NCBI GenBank assembly: GCA_016210495.1
Contig: JACQUC010000161.1
Coordinates: forward strand, 1-24,921
Direction of reading: 5' to 3'
Origin: Chloroflexota bacterium
GTDB lineage: Bacteria > Chloroflexota > FW602-bin22 > JACPRP01
Length of the DNA: 24,921 nt
Within the stretch, counting starts at the first letter, position 1, and each line of letters starts with the position of its first letter. This document shows positions 10,065-16,723 of the stretch, one piece after another. The position numbers and the translations under genes are program-made. Under the pieces are notes generated by a model that did not search any database, was not told the origin of the DNA, and saw only the letters and a program-made list of their open reading frames with translations.

Positions 10065-10335
10065 GCTTACCCCCTTTCACCGCCACGTTGCCGGGCGTCA
10101 CCCGCACAACAGAATCCCTTCCGACCACGTGAACGCTGCCCGTGTTAGCTGGAATGTCCGGTAACTGCCAAAACAGGTCTATTTAGTCCAAGTGTAGGCC
10201 CATCTTCCAACCTTGCCCCCATCCTAAGGAGTAGTCTTTTGGGGCTTGAAAAGCCCGAGTTGCCTACCCGAACGGGTAGGCAACTCGGGCTCCCACGTAG
10301 CCCCGCTGGCACGGCAATTGCTCTGGCAGCGACTG
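10065..10335. other. Divergent intergenic region between nar operon and cellulase
   Basis: It must hold the nar promoter (minus strand) and the cellulase promoter (plus strand). On the minus strand TTGGCA (10173-10168) is followed after 18 bases by TAACAC (10149-10144), a weak candidate only. I see no clear FNR, NarL or other known anaerobic regulator box. A 40-base inverted repeat occupies 10252-10291. Confidence 0.4.
10252..10291. repeat. Long perfect inverted repeat upstream of the cellulase
   Basis: The 19-base arms AGCCCGAGTTGCCTACCCG and its exact complement flank a two-base centre (AA). It would form a very stable hairpin. There is no T-run next to it. It lies 45 bases before the chosen cellulase start, so it may sit in that gene's 5' untranslated region or be an extragenic palindrome. 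Confidence 0.85.
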
Positions 10336-12030
10336 ATGCGTTTGTTGGATCGATTACCCCGCAGCGGAGCGGCCAGAAGCGCGCTCGTGATAGCAGCCCT
10401 CGCGGTGCTGGCGATCGGGGCATTCCTGATCGGCCAATTCCTTCTCACCCCGGCGTGCGCCAACGACCCAGCACAGTTGCCCATATCCCCGAATCGCCCG
10501 GACGGCAAGCCAGCTAACTACCTGCATACGTGCGGCAGCGCCATCTACGATTCGCGCGGGCACAAGATCAGGATCACCGGCATCAACTGGTTCGGAATGG
10601 AGACCGAAACGTATGCGCCACACGGCCTCTGGTCCAGAAGCTACAAGGCCATCCTCGATCAGATACGCTCCCTCGGCTACAACTCGATAAGACTCCCATT
10701 TTCAAACGAGGCGCTTGAGCAGGAGCGGCTGGCTGGGGGCATAAGCTACCAGGCCAACCCGGACCTCGTGGGGCTCACGGGCATCGAGACGATGGATAGG
10801 ATCGTCGAGGCTGCGCGCGAGCGGGGCCTCAAGGTCATCCTCGATCGCCATCGTCCCACGTCCAAAGGGCAATCGCCACTCTGGTATACTGAAGACGTGA
10901 CCGAAGAGCGCTGGATAGAGGACTGGAGGATGCTGGCGTTGCGGTACTTAGGCGACGACACCGTCATCGGCATCGATCTGCACAACGAGCCTAGGGAAGA
11001 AGCAACGTGGGGCACCGACGACGTCAATACCGACTGGCGCCTTGCCGCGGAAAGAGCCGGCAACGCGGTCCTGGAGACGAACCCATATCTCTTGATCTTC
11101 GTGCAAGGAACGGAGCGGTTCAGCGACGACTACTATTGGTGGGGCGGCAATCTGCAAGGCACAGCCGACCATCCGGTAAGGTTGAGCGTGCCAAATCGAG
11201 TGGTCTACTCTCCCCACGACTATGGCCCCGACGTATTCCCACAGCGCTGGTTTCTGGATGGCGCCTTTCCAAGGAACCTTCCGGGAATATGGGACCGGTA
11301 CTGGGGGTACATTCAACGTCGTGGCATTGCCCCTATCGTCGTGGGCGAATTCGGCGGCCGTTCGGTGGCGAGCGATGCCGTAGGCCAATGGCAAAGAGCC
11401 CTGCTCGCTTACCTTCATCAAAACCAGATCGGCTTCATCAACTGGACGCTGAACCCCAACACCGCAGACGCCGGTGGATTGCTCAGCGATGACTGGCTGA
11501 CCGTCGTGGCCGAGAAACAGGAGCTCTACCGGAGATTCCTGGCTCCGCCGATAGGCAGCCCCGTTACCGCTCGCTCTGATGCGAGCAAGCTGACGGTTCT
11601 GTACCATCCGTCGAGATTCGACCAGAGGAATAACATAGGCATCAGTCTGCAGATCGTCAACGACAACCCCACGCCTATCGCTTACTCGCGGCTTGAGATA
11701 CGCTACTGGTTCAGCGCGGAGCAGCTTCGCGGCCGGACGCAGATATTAAGCGTCGACTATGCACCGGTCGGAGAGAGGTACGTCATTGGCAAATTCGTCC
11801 AATCGGGTAGCGGGCCAGACTATTACCTCAGCGTCACCTTTGACGAGAATGCGGGCACGCTCCCGCCGTACGCCTCGTCTGGCGAGCTGATCCTGCGCGT
11901 ACACAAGTCCGACTGGAGCGATTACGACCAATCAAATGACTTTAGCTACGGACCTTTTGGGCAGTTCCAGGAGTGGGATCACATCACGGCATATCTGGAC
12001 GGAAAACTGGTTTGGGGCAGAGCACCCTGA
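10336..12030 (+). CDS. GH5 cellulase with C-terminal CBM3
   Basis: From the ATG at 10336 the product has 564 residues. Residues 14-40 form a hydrophobic signal or anchor after a basic start (MRLLDRLPRSGAARS). The glycoside hydrolase 5 domain spans about 70-400, with the acid/base E218 in DLHNEP and the nucleophile E338 in PIVVGEFGG. Residues 417-563 resemble a family 3 cellulose-binding module (ISLQIVNDNPTPIAYSRLEI, then RYWFS, then SDYDQSNDFSYG). It should cut beta-1,4-glucans outside the cell while bound to crystalline cellulose. The frame is open to 10246, but that extension reads through the hairpin and would bury the signal peptide, so I prefer 10336, though its ribosome site is weak. 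Lone CAZyme; no polysaccharide cluster is seen around it. Confidence 0.92.
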   Translation: MRLLDRLPRSGAARSALVIAALAVLAIGAFLIGQFLLTPACANDPAQLPISPNRPDGKPANYLHTCGSAIYDSRGHKIRITGINWFGMETETYAPHGLWSRSYKAILDQIRSLGYNSIRLPFSNEALEQERLAGGISYQANPDLVGLTGIETMDRIVEAARERGLKVILDRHRPTSKGQSPLWYTEDVTEERWIEDWRMLALRYLGDDTVIGIDLHNEPREEATWGTDDVNTDWRLAAERAGNAVLETNPYLLIFVQGTERFSDDYYWWGGNLQGTADHPVRLSVPNRVVYSPHDYGPDVFPQRWFLDGAFPRNLPGIWDRYWGYIQRRGIAPIVVGEFGGRSVASDAVGQWQRALLAYLHQNQIGFINWTLNPNTADAGGLLSDDWLTVVAEKQELYRRFLAPPIGSPVTARSDASKLTVLYHPSRFDQRNNIGISLQIVNDNPTPIAYSRLEIRYWFSAEQLRGRTQILSVDYAPVGERYVIGKFVQSGSGPDYYLSVTFDENAGTLPPYASSGELILRVHKSDWSDYDQSNDFSYGPFGQFQEWDHITAYLDGKLVWGRAP

Positions 12031-12039
12031 AGAGAACAA

Positions 12040-12435
12040 TCACGATTCCTCCTCGAGCGATTCCTCCTCCGGGGATTCCTCTCCCTCAGCTTTTTCCCGC
12101 TCGCGTTCCTGCCTGTTGAGCTGGTGGTGTCGCCAATCGTCTCGCAGGCCCTTGTAGCGCAGCAACTGGCCCTTCAGGTTGTCCACTACCGCGTCGACTG
12201 CCACGTAAGGGTCGGCGGCCTTGGCCTCGGCTCTAAGCAGTACCTTGCCATACAAAATCAGATTGACGCGGGCGATGCGGCGGGTCTCCACCCCGCGTGT
12301 CGGCTCCAAAGACAGCTCGATGTCGGCCCGCTCCAAATCCAATAGGTACCTCTGAAGCTTGGCAACCTTCTGCTGTGCGCGCTCTCTCAGCCGTTCGTCA
12401 GGCTCAAATTCGGTCGCCCTGAACGTAATGTCCAT
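12040..12435 (-). CDS. hpf: Ribosome hibernation promoting factor (short type)
   Basis: The 131-residue protein starts at 12435 behind AAGGTG. Residues 1-105 match the sigma-54 modulation/S30EA ribosome-binding fold: MDITFRATEFEPDERLRERA, then VNLILYGKVLLRAEAKAADPYVAVDAVVDNLKGQL. It would bind the 30S decoding region and silence ribosomes in stationary phase or stress. The C-terminal dimerisation domain of long HPF is absent; instead a charged tail ends in a tandem acidic repeat (SPEEESLEEES). It is cotranscribed with the small basic gene upstream, nine bases away, and converges with the cellulase, ten bases between stops. Confidence 0.9.
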   Translation of the reverse strand: MDITFRATEFEPDERLRERAQQKVAKLQRYLLDLERADIELSLEPTRGVETRRIARVNLILYGKVLLRAEAKAADPYVAVDAVVDNLKGQLLRYKGLRDDWRHHQLNRQEREREKAEGEESPEEESLEEES

Positions 12436-12444
12436 AATAGCACC

Positions 12445-12636
12445 TTACCTGCTGGATTTCCCACCGCGACCGCCACCCGGCGGGTGTCCCGCTCCCTCAC
12501 CGTGGTGAATCGAGGGCCTTTTCAGCCCTTTGTCTTCTCTGGTGGATTGTTTGCCGGTCCCTCGCACACTCGGGTTGACGGGAGCTTTCAGCCTCTCGAA
12601 CCTCCTGTCGCCCACCGACTTCTCGCGCTTCACCAC
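12445..12636 (-). CDS. Small basic protein of unknown function, upstream of hpf
   Basis: The 63-residue protein starts at GTG 12636 with AGGAGGTGAT directly upstream, one of the strongest ribosome sites in the window, which is the main reason to accept it. It is rich in Arg, Lys and Gly, with HHGEGAGHPPGGGRGGK at the C-terminus, and looks disordered and nucleic-acid binding. No family recognised. It is nine bases before hpf on the same strand, so a ribosome- or RNA-related role is a reasonable guess, not shown. Its reading frame is not the shadow of any opposing gene. Confidence 0.6.
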   Translation of the reverse strand: MVKREKSVGDRRFERLKAPVNPSVRGTGKQSTREDKGLKRPSIHHGEGAGHPPGGGRGGKSSR

Positions 12637-12714
12637 AGCATCACCTCCTCATAAGACAAGAGTCATTGCGTGCAGCACGAACCGTGCCGGGTGTCGGTGA
12701 GGAATCGCAAAAGG

Positions 12715-12819
12715 GTCTGAACCACAGATTACGCAGATTAGGGGATTTCACAGATGCCGAATCTCGGCACTTTGGCAATCTGCGTAATCCCGCAATCTGC
12801 GTCAATCAGTGGTTCAGAC
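12715..12819. repeat. MITE-like element with imperfect terminal inverted repeats
   Basis: The left end GTCTGAACCACAGATT continues as ACGCAGATT, and the right end read on the minus strand is GTCTGAACCACTGATTG followed by ACGCAGATT. The ends match over about 26 positions with a few differences. The interior repeats the ATCTGCGTAAT theme. It resembles the widespread ACCACAGATTACGCAGATT class of non-coding dispersed repeats. No open frame or clear target duplication is visible. Confidence 0.75.
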
Positions 12820-12839
12820 TGCCCGGTATCGCCCCGGCA

Positions 12840-12848
12840 TGGTACAAT
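12840..12848 (+). promoter_or_regulatory. Candidate extended -10 for the ECF sigma gene
   Basis: TGGTACAAT contains the TGn extension and TACAAT. No good -35 is present 17 bases upstream, as expected for an extended -10 promoter. It lies 121 bases before the chosen sigma start and just after the repeat. Confidence 0.35.
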
Positions 12849-12969
12849 CCATTAGCGCTGATAGGCCGTACATTTCGCTTCGGGCCGACGACTAACAGAT
12901 ATGGAGATCCGCCAGCAGGTGATCCTTGGAAGCAATCCCATCGTCCGAAGGCGCTGGAAAGGAGACCGC

Positions 12970-13536
12970 GTGGAGCAGTCGGCGGGCGACGTCGCCGGAC
13001 TGATTCGCAAGGCAAAAAACCTGGATCGGGCCGCGTTCGCCGAATTGTACCGTTTTGCCGTCTCACCCGTCTACCGGTACCTTTCGGTGCGCTTGAACAC
13101 GACACAGGAGGCCGAAGACCTGACGCAGGAGGTCTTCATGGCGGCGCTGGCGGGAATTCAGGGGCTGCGCGCCGAGGACGAGGTCGGGCTGCTGGCCTGG
13201 CTCTTTCAGATCGCCCGCCACAAGCTGGCCGATCACCTGCGGCAGCGCTATCGACGGCCGTCGACGCCCCTGGGGGAGACAGAACACTTGGCGTCACTCG
13301 ATGCCCAGCCGGCCGAGGTGGCCGAGGCGGGGGATGAGCGAGCCGAGCTACGCCAGGCGTTCCAGCTTCTCACGGCGGAGCAGCGCGAGGTTCTGGTGTA
13401 CAAGTACGTTTTGGAGATGGATAACGAGCGGACTGCCCGCATAGTCGGGAAAAGTGTCAACGCCGTGAACCAGTTGCACCATCGGGCACTGGGCAGTCTC
13501 CACCGGCTGCTGGCGAAGCCGGAGAGGGTCAGGTGA
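12970..13536 (+). CDS. ECF-type RNA polymerase sigma factor
   Basis: From the GTG at 12970 the product has 188 residues. The GTG is chosen because AAAGGAG lies six to twelve bases upstream; the longer ATG start at 12901 has no ribosome site. Sigma region 2 covers about 20-95, including the DLTQEVF core-binding/-10 motif at 50-56 and LLAWLFQIARHKLADHLR. Region 4, a helix-turn-helix for the -35, covers about 126-182 (LLTAEQREVLVYKYV, then TARIVGKSVNAVNQLHHRAL). Regions 1 and 3 are absent, as in ECF factors. It overlaps the next gene, which encodes a DUF5667-like membrane protein, so that protein is the likely regulator. Target promoters are unknown. Confidence 0.93.
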   Translation: MEQSAGDVAGLIRKAKNLDRAAFAELYRFAVSPVYRYLSVRLNTTQEAEDLTQEVFMAALAGIQGLRAEDEVGLLAWLFQIARHKLADHLRQRYRRPSTPLGETEHLASLDAQPAEVAEAGDERAELRQAFQLLTAEQREVLVYKYVLEMDNERTARIVGKSVNAVNQLHHRALGSLHRLLAKPERVR

Positions 13537-14309
13537 TGACAGTGGAAGAAAATGTACGGTTTGGGATGGCCTTGGACGAATGCGGCCGGCGGGTGAAGCG
13601 TGGCGAAGGGCTGGCGCGGTGTCTGGAGGACTACCCTGCCGAGTATCGCGACGAGCTGGCTCGCCTGGTCCCGCTGGCGGGGCGCATGGCACACCTCGGT
13701 CAGGGTCCCTCGCCCGAGTTTCGAGCTCGCCTCGAGGGGCGTCTTCTGGCTTCGCTGGACGACCTGCGCCAGACGCGGCGGGGCGGGGCAGTGACGCGCA
13801 TGCGCCGCCTCTTCGGCATCTCGCCGCTGGTGCGCTTTGCCGCACTTGCGCTGGTGGCGCTGGCGATCTTCGCGGGCAGCGGCATTGGCGTGATCCATGC
13901 CTCGGAAAACAGCCTTCCCGACAGCCCTCTGTATCAGGTGAAGACGGCGCGCGAGTGGGCCGAGCTCGCCCTGGCCCGCAACGAGGAGGCCCGGGTCGGG
14001 GTTCACGCGCTGCAGATCCCCAAGCGTGGCCGCGATCTGCGACTGGCGGTGCAGACCAGGAAAGCCCGTCCGATGGTGGAGTCATTGGCGCAACGCCTGA
14101 CCTGGTCGGTCGAGCGCATCGTCGACCAGGCGCTGGAGCTGCGCGGACGTGGCAATCCGGCGCCTGCCGCTCGGGCCCAGGCGCTGGTGCGCCGCGCCCA
14201 GCGCCAAGTGGGTCGTCTAATGGCCCAGGCCCCGCCCGAGGCCCAGCCTGCGCTCCAGCGCCTGCGCAGCGTCCTGGAGGCGCAGGAGCGGCGGCTGGTC
14301 TCACAGTAG
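13536..14309 (+). CDS. DUF5667-like membrane protein, putative anti-sigma partner
   Basis: The ATG at 13536 shares its A with the sigma stop (TGATG); a GTG at 13533 is the alternative. The 257-residue product has a soluble N-terminal part with LARCLEDYPAEYRDELARLV, a single membrane segment at about 98-120, and then the DUF5667 hallmark SENSLPDSPLYQVKTAREWA (123-142) followed by a long Arg/Ala-rich helical region. DUF5667 proteins often sit next to ECF sigma factors in Chloroflexota and Actinobacteria. The cytoplasmic N-terminus could hold the sigma factor and the outside helices could sense envelope stress; this is inference. There is no zinc-binding HxxxCxxC anti-sigma motif. Confidence 0.82.
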   Translation: MTVEENVRFGMALDECGRRVKRGEGLARCLEDYPAEYRDELARLVPLAGRMAHLGQGPSPEFRARLEGRLLASLDDLRQTRRGGAVTRMRRLFGISPLVRFAALALVALAIFAGSGIGVIHASENSLPDSPLYQVKTAREWAELALARNEEARVGVHALQIPKRGRDLRLAVQTRKARPMVESLAQRLTWSVERIVDQALELRGRGNPAPAARAQALVRRAQRQVGRLMAQAPPEAQPALQRLRSVLEAQERRLVSQ

Positions 14310-14556
14310 AGAAGCTTGACTTCTGCACCCTGTTTCACCGGCAGTGGGGTGGAGCAGGCATCGCGGCCCTGAAGGAAGCGATTCAAGCCAGCGGTTCCAG
14401 CGCCCCTGTGTCTATGGAGAGCCTTATTAAAGCAAATTTGCACAGCCACAGGTCTTGTTAAAGTGACACGTGATATGCTTTAATAACATGTCGTACGCTA
14501 AGCTGAAGGCAGCGCAGGGTGCAACTTCCCTCGAAATAATGACGTAGAGTAGAAGC
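14310..14556. other. Intergenic region before the Fic gene
   Basis: It is lower in GC than the preceding genes. A weak hairpin (AGAAG 14310-14314, CTTCT 14320-14324) follows the DUF5667 stop but has only a short T-rich tail. A promoter with an overlapping inverted repeat lies at 14455-14484. A 19-codon frame at 14488 (MSYAKLKAAQ...) shows no support. Confidence 0.5.
14455..14484 (+). promoter_or_regulatory. Promoter with overlapping inverted repeat, Fic gene
   Basis: TTGTTA (14455-14460) and TTTAAT (14479-14484) are 18 bases apart. TTAAAG (14459-14464) and CTTTAA (14478-14483) are inverted copies that cover both promoter boxes, so a bound repressor would block it. Autoregulation is inference. 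Confidence 0.4.
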
Positions 14557-15465
14557 ATGCGTAGTGGGTCGTTCGTGAGACAACCAGCGGGTTACGCCGC
14601 ATTCATACCCGCTCCCCTTCCCCCCGACCCGCCGATCAATGGCGAAGTGGTCAACTACGTCACGGCGATGAACTACGGCCTGACACGGCTGAACACGTTA
14701 CCGCTGTCCTTGCGCCTTATACGCGAGATCCACGCATTGCTTCTGAAGAACGTGCGCGGTGCCGAGCGCCAGCCGGGGGAGTTCCGTACATCTCAGAACT
14801 GGATTGGTGGTGCAGGTATCTCACTTGAGCAGGCAGCCTTTGTCCCACCACCGCCCCACGAGATGCTAACAGCACTTGGCAATCTCGAATCATTTCTTCA
14901 CGACACGTTGCCCATCCCTATTGCTATCAAGTGCGGTCTGGTGCATGCCCAGTTCGAAACCATCCATCCTTTCCTGGACGGAAATGGCCGCGTTGGTCGC
15001 TTGTTGATTACGTTTCTTCTAGTCCAGCAGGGTGTCCTGCGGAAGCCCTTGCTATATCTATCTCTCTACATGAGGCAGCACCGCAGCGAGTACTATGATC
15101 GCCTTCAAGCTGTGAGAACGGATGGTGATTGGGAGAATTGGCTCAAGTTCTTCTTGCGTGGCGCTGCTGAGGTTGCTGATATGGCGACGAAGACAGCCCG
15201 TGACATCCTGAATCTGAGGGAACAGCACCGGCAACACATTCACGAGAAGGTGCGCGGAGTAGCAAATGCTTTGCACTTGTTAGACTATCTCTTTCAACAA
15301 CCAATTCTCACGGTCGGGCGAGCCACCGAGATGTTAGGAGTCTCGTATCCCACAGCTAACAATTTGATCGACCAGTTCGTGGAACAAGGGTTGCTACACG
15401 AAGTGACCGGCTCTTCTCGGAACCGTTTGTTCAGGTATCATCAGTTTCTCAAATTGTTCCAGTAG
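14557..15465 (+). CDS. Fic-family AMP-transferase lacking the autoinhibitory segment
   Basis: The 302-residue protein carries an intact Fic catalytic motif, HPFLDGNGRVGR, at residues 137-148, the flap region NWIGGAGISLEQAAFVPPPP (81-100) and a C-terminal winged-helix part (about 235-300). The N-terminus reads GYAAFIPAPLPPDPPI (12-27), as in class II Fic proteins, but then passes straight to NGEVVNYVTAMNYGL (28-42). In the relatives I know, about 65-75 residues lie between these two blocks and contain the inhibitory helix with the (S/T)xxxE(G/N) motif. That motif is absent here. Fic enzymes transfer AMP from ATP to target proteins, and the missing helix normally blocks ATP binding. The frame is intact, so either an active, deregulated enzyme or a recent in-frame deletion is present. 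GC appears lower than in neighbouring genes, hinting at transfer. Confidence 0.9.
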   Translation: MRSGSFVRQPAGYAAFIPAPLPPDPPINGEVVNYVTAMNYGLTRLNTLPLSLRLIREIHALLLKNVRGAERQPGEFRTSQNWIGGAGISLEQAAFVPPPPHEMLTALGNLESFLHDTLPIPIAIKCGLVHAQFETIHPFLDGNGRVGRLLITFLLVQQGVLRKPLLYLSLYMRQHRSEYYDRLQAVRTDGDWENWLKFFLRGAAEVADMATKTARDILNLREQHRQHIHEKVRGVANALHLLDYLFQQPILTVGRATEMLGVSYPTANNLIDQFVEQGLLHEVTGSSRNRLFRYHQFLKLFQ

Positions 15466-15602
15466 TCGGCACGTCCTCGACGTAGCTTTGCCATCCGCTG
15501 CGAGGCTAGCAGCGCAAACAATAGAGCGCACAGGAAGCATAACCCTGAATATGGCCTGCTGCGCACGGACCCATGACAGCCGTTAGCCTAACCTGTGTGC
15601 CG

Positions 15603-15875
15603 CTACCTAGTACGTCGGACTGGGCGTTTTGTGCGGCCAGTTGATTTCTCGGCAAGGCTGATGAGGGAGCGCAACGCCTCGTTGACCGCTTCATCTGTCG
15701 GGAAAACTTCAGCCACGTCGGGGCTGAGCAGCACCAGATTGGTGCCCTTCTGGTACGACTCGTAATACTTGCCGCGAACTCCCTCCCCAAGGTCCTCCCG
15801 CTTGTACTCCGGGCGGAGCTCGTCATTCTTCTTAGCCTTGCTCATAGCCTTGCCCGGGTCCCATTCAAACTTCAC
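15603..15875 (-). CDS. Antitoxin-like small protein with a BrnT-like leader
   Basis: The frame encodes 90 residues from ATG 15875. The first ten, MKFEWDPGKA, match the start of BrnT-family toxins; the rest (MSKAKKNDELRPEYKREDL, then GVRGKYYESYQKGTNLVLLS, then PDVAEVFPTDEAVNEALRSL) resembles a small stand-alone antitoxin-type protein that normally starts at that internal Met. The ATG at 15845 is therefore the probable original start of the second protein. It looks like a BrnT gene that lost everything after codon 10, leaving its start joined in frame to the antitoxin. GGAGGGGCCGGGGTGA precedes the 15875 ATG and AAGG precedes 15845, so both starts could be used. The family assignment of the second part is from memory and moderate. 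Confidence 0.65.
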   Translation of the reverse strand: MKFEWDPGKAMSKAKKNDELRPEYKREDLGEGVRGKYYESYQKGTNLVLLSPDVAEVFPTDEAVNEALRSLISLAEKSTGRTKRPVRRTR

Positions 15876-15894
15876 CCCGGCCCCTCCAGCGATT

Positions 15895-15903
15895 ATTATA
15901 TCA
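15895..15903 (-). promoter_or_regulatory. Extended -10 promoter
   Basis: On the minus strand TGATATAAT gives the TGn extension and a perfect TATAAT (15900-15895), 19 bases before the ATG at 15875. The -35 is poor (CTGTCG). Confidence 0.5.
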
Positions 15904-16025
15904 GAATGGGCGAGACGCGACAGGTTACGGCGACATTTCTATTGAGCCGGGCAAGCGTGGTGGCCGGCCGTGCAACCAATGGCTCTTTCAGGAACTACGC
16001 GCGGCGTATCGGCTCATCGGGACGA

Positions 16026-16349
16026 TTACGAATAGCGCCGGATAGGCGATGGACTCAGCGGTCTTTGCATCGCGTGCCGTATGGTTATGATCGTAACGCT
16101 GGTGGGCGGATCGCCGTTGACGCGGTAGGAGACTTTGTAGCCGTAGGCTCGCTCGAGCTGCGAACGATACGTGGTCGGAAGCTCAGGAACCGGGCTGCCT
16201 ATTGAGGCATGGTCATCCCCTATCCATGTTACGCGAGCGAGAATCGCCTGCAAGACGGAGGGTAGGATAGCGGGGTTCTGCCCGAGCCAGTAGCTTTCGA
16301 TTCGTGTCAGGTCTCCAATTGCTCTGGACGACCAGCCAATGCTAAGCAC
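16026..16349 (-). CDS. RelE/ParE-family toxin
   Basis: From the GTG at 16349 the product has 107 residues: VLSIGWSSRAIGDLTRIESY, a helical middle, SPVPELPTTYRSQLERAYGY and the C-terminal strand VTIITIRHAMQRP. This is the RelE/ParE fold pattern, with the conserved basic C-terminal strand. ParE members poison gyrase and RelE members cut mRNA on the ribosome; the sequence does not decide which. The GTG start overlaps the antitoxin stop by eight bases, as in most such pairs; a longer start (ATG 16367) lies inside the antitoxin gene. Full length, no damage seen. Confidence 0.85.
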   Translation of the reverse strand: MLSIGWSSRAIGDLTRIESYWLGQNPAILPSVLQAILARVTWIGDDHASIGSPVPELPTTYRSQLERAYGYKVSYRVNGDPPTSVTIITIRHAMQRPLSPSPIRRYS

Positions 16350-16665
16350 GCGATTTCGCCCTGGCAATCATATCGGATGCCAACCGGACAACTTCCTCGT
16401 GGGAGGTAATGTGGGCTTCACCACGCGCCTCGGCGGCCTCGAACTCGTCCACGATCTGCTTGACTTCCAGCGCCTCCAGTTCCTCGGCCAGGTCGTACAG
16501 AGCCTGCAGTTCGTCGATGTCGACGATCGCGGCCACAGGACGGCTACGTCTGGTTATGATCATTGGTCGCTTGGTTTCGACGACACGATCCACAACCTGG
16601 GGTAAAATGTCGCGCAGTTCAGTAACGCCTCTTATGTCCTCGTTTAGCCTGATCGGTCTCGCCAA
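16342..16665 (-). CDS. Phd/YefM-family antitoxin
   Basis: The 107-residue protein starts with TTG at 16665 behind AGGAGGTG (seven bases). The N-terminal DNA-binding part reads RGVTELRDILPQVVDRVVET followed by RPMIITRRSRPVAAIVDIDE, typical of Phd/YefM antitoxins. The long charged C-terminal helix (about 55-107) would wrap the toxin. It directly precedes the ParE-like toxin gene, overlapping it by eight bases, and likely represses its own promoter at 16723-16695. Confidence 0.88.
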   Translation of the reverse strand: MARPIRLNEDIRGVTELRDILPQVVDRVVETKRPMIITRRSRPVAAIVDIDELQALYDLAEELEALEVKQIVDEFEAAEARGEAHITSHEEVVRLASDMIARAKSRA

Positions 16666-16694
16666 TGTGGCACCTCCTGGTTGCTATCGCCCAT

Positions 16695-16723
16695 ATTATA
16701 CCGCTCGCCGTACGGTCCAGCAA
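16695..16723 (-). promoter_or_regulatory. Promoter of the Phd-ParE pair
   Basis: On the minus strand TTGCTG (16723-16718) and a perfect TATAAT (16700-16695) are exactly 17 bases apart, 30 bases before the TTG start. Confidence 0.6.

Larger units (their letters stand above)
12637..12969. other. Intergenic region between hpf operon and ECF sigma gene
   Basis: The stretch divides the minus-strand hpf operon from the plus-strand sigma factor gene. It holds the 105-base MITE-like inverted repeat (12715-12819) and a candidate extended -10 (12840-12848). A frame open across it on the plus strand shows no protein-like character and reads through the repeat. Confidence 0.6.

Noticed and set aside
12666..13337. 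Long plus-strand frame through the MITE-like repeat and the sigma gene
   Set aside because: It crosses a non-coding repeat and lies in a different frame from the well-supported sigma factor.
14310..14324. Intrinsic terminator after the DUF5667-like gene
   Set aside because: Only a five-base stem and no proper T-run.
14488..14547. 19-codon frame before the Fic gene, as a possible separate inhibitor
   Set aside because: It lacks a proper (S/T)xxxE(G/N) motif and a ribosome site; too short to support.
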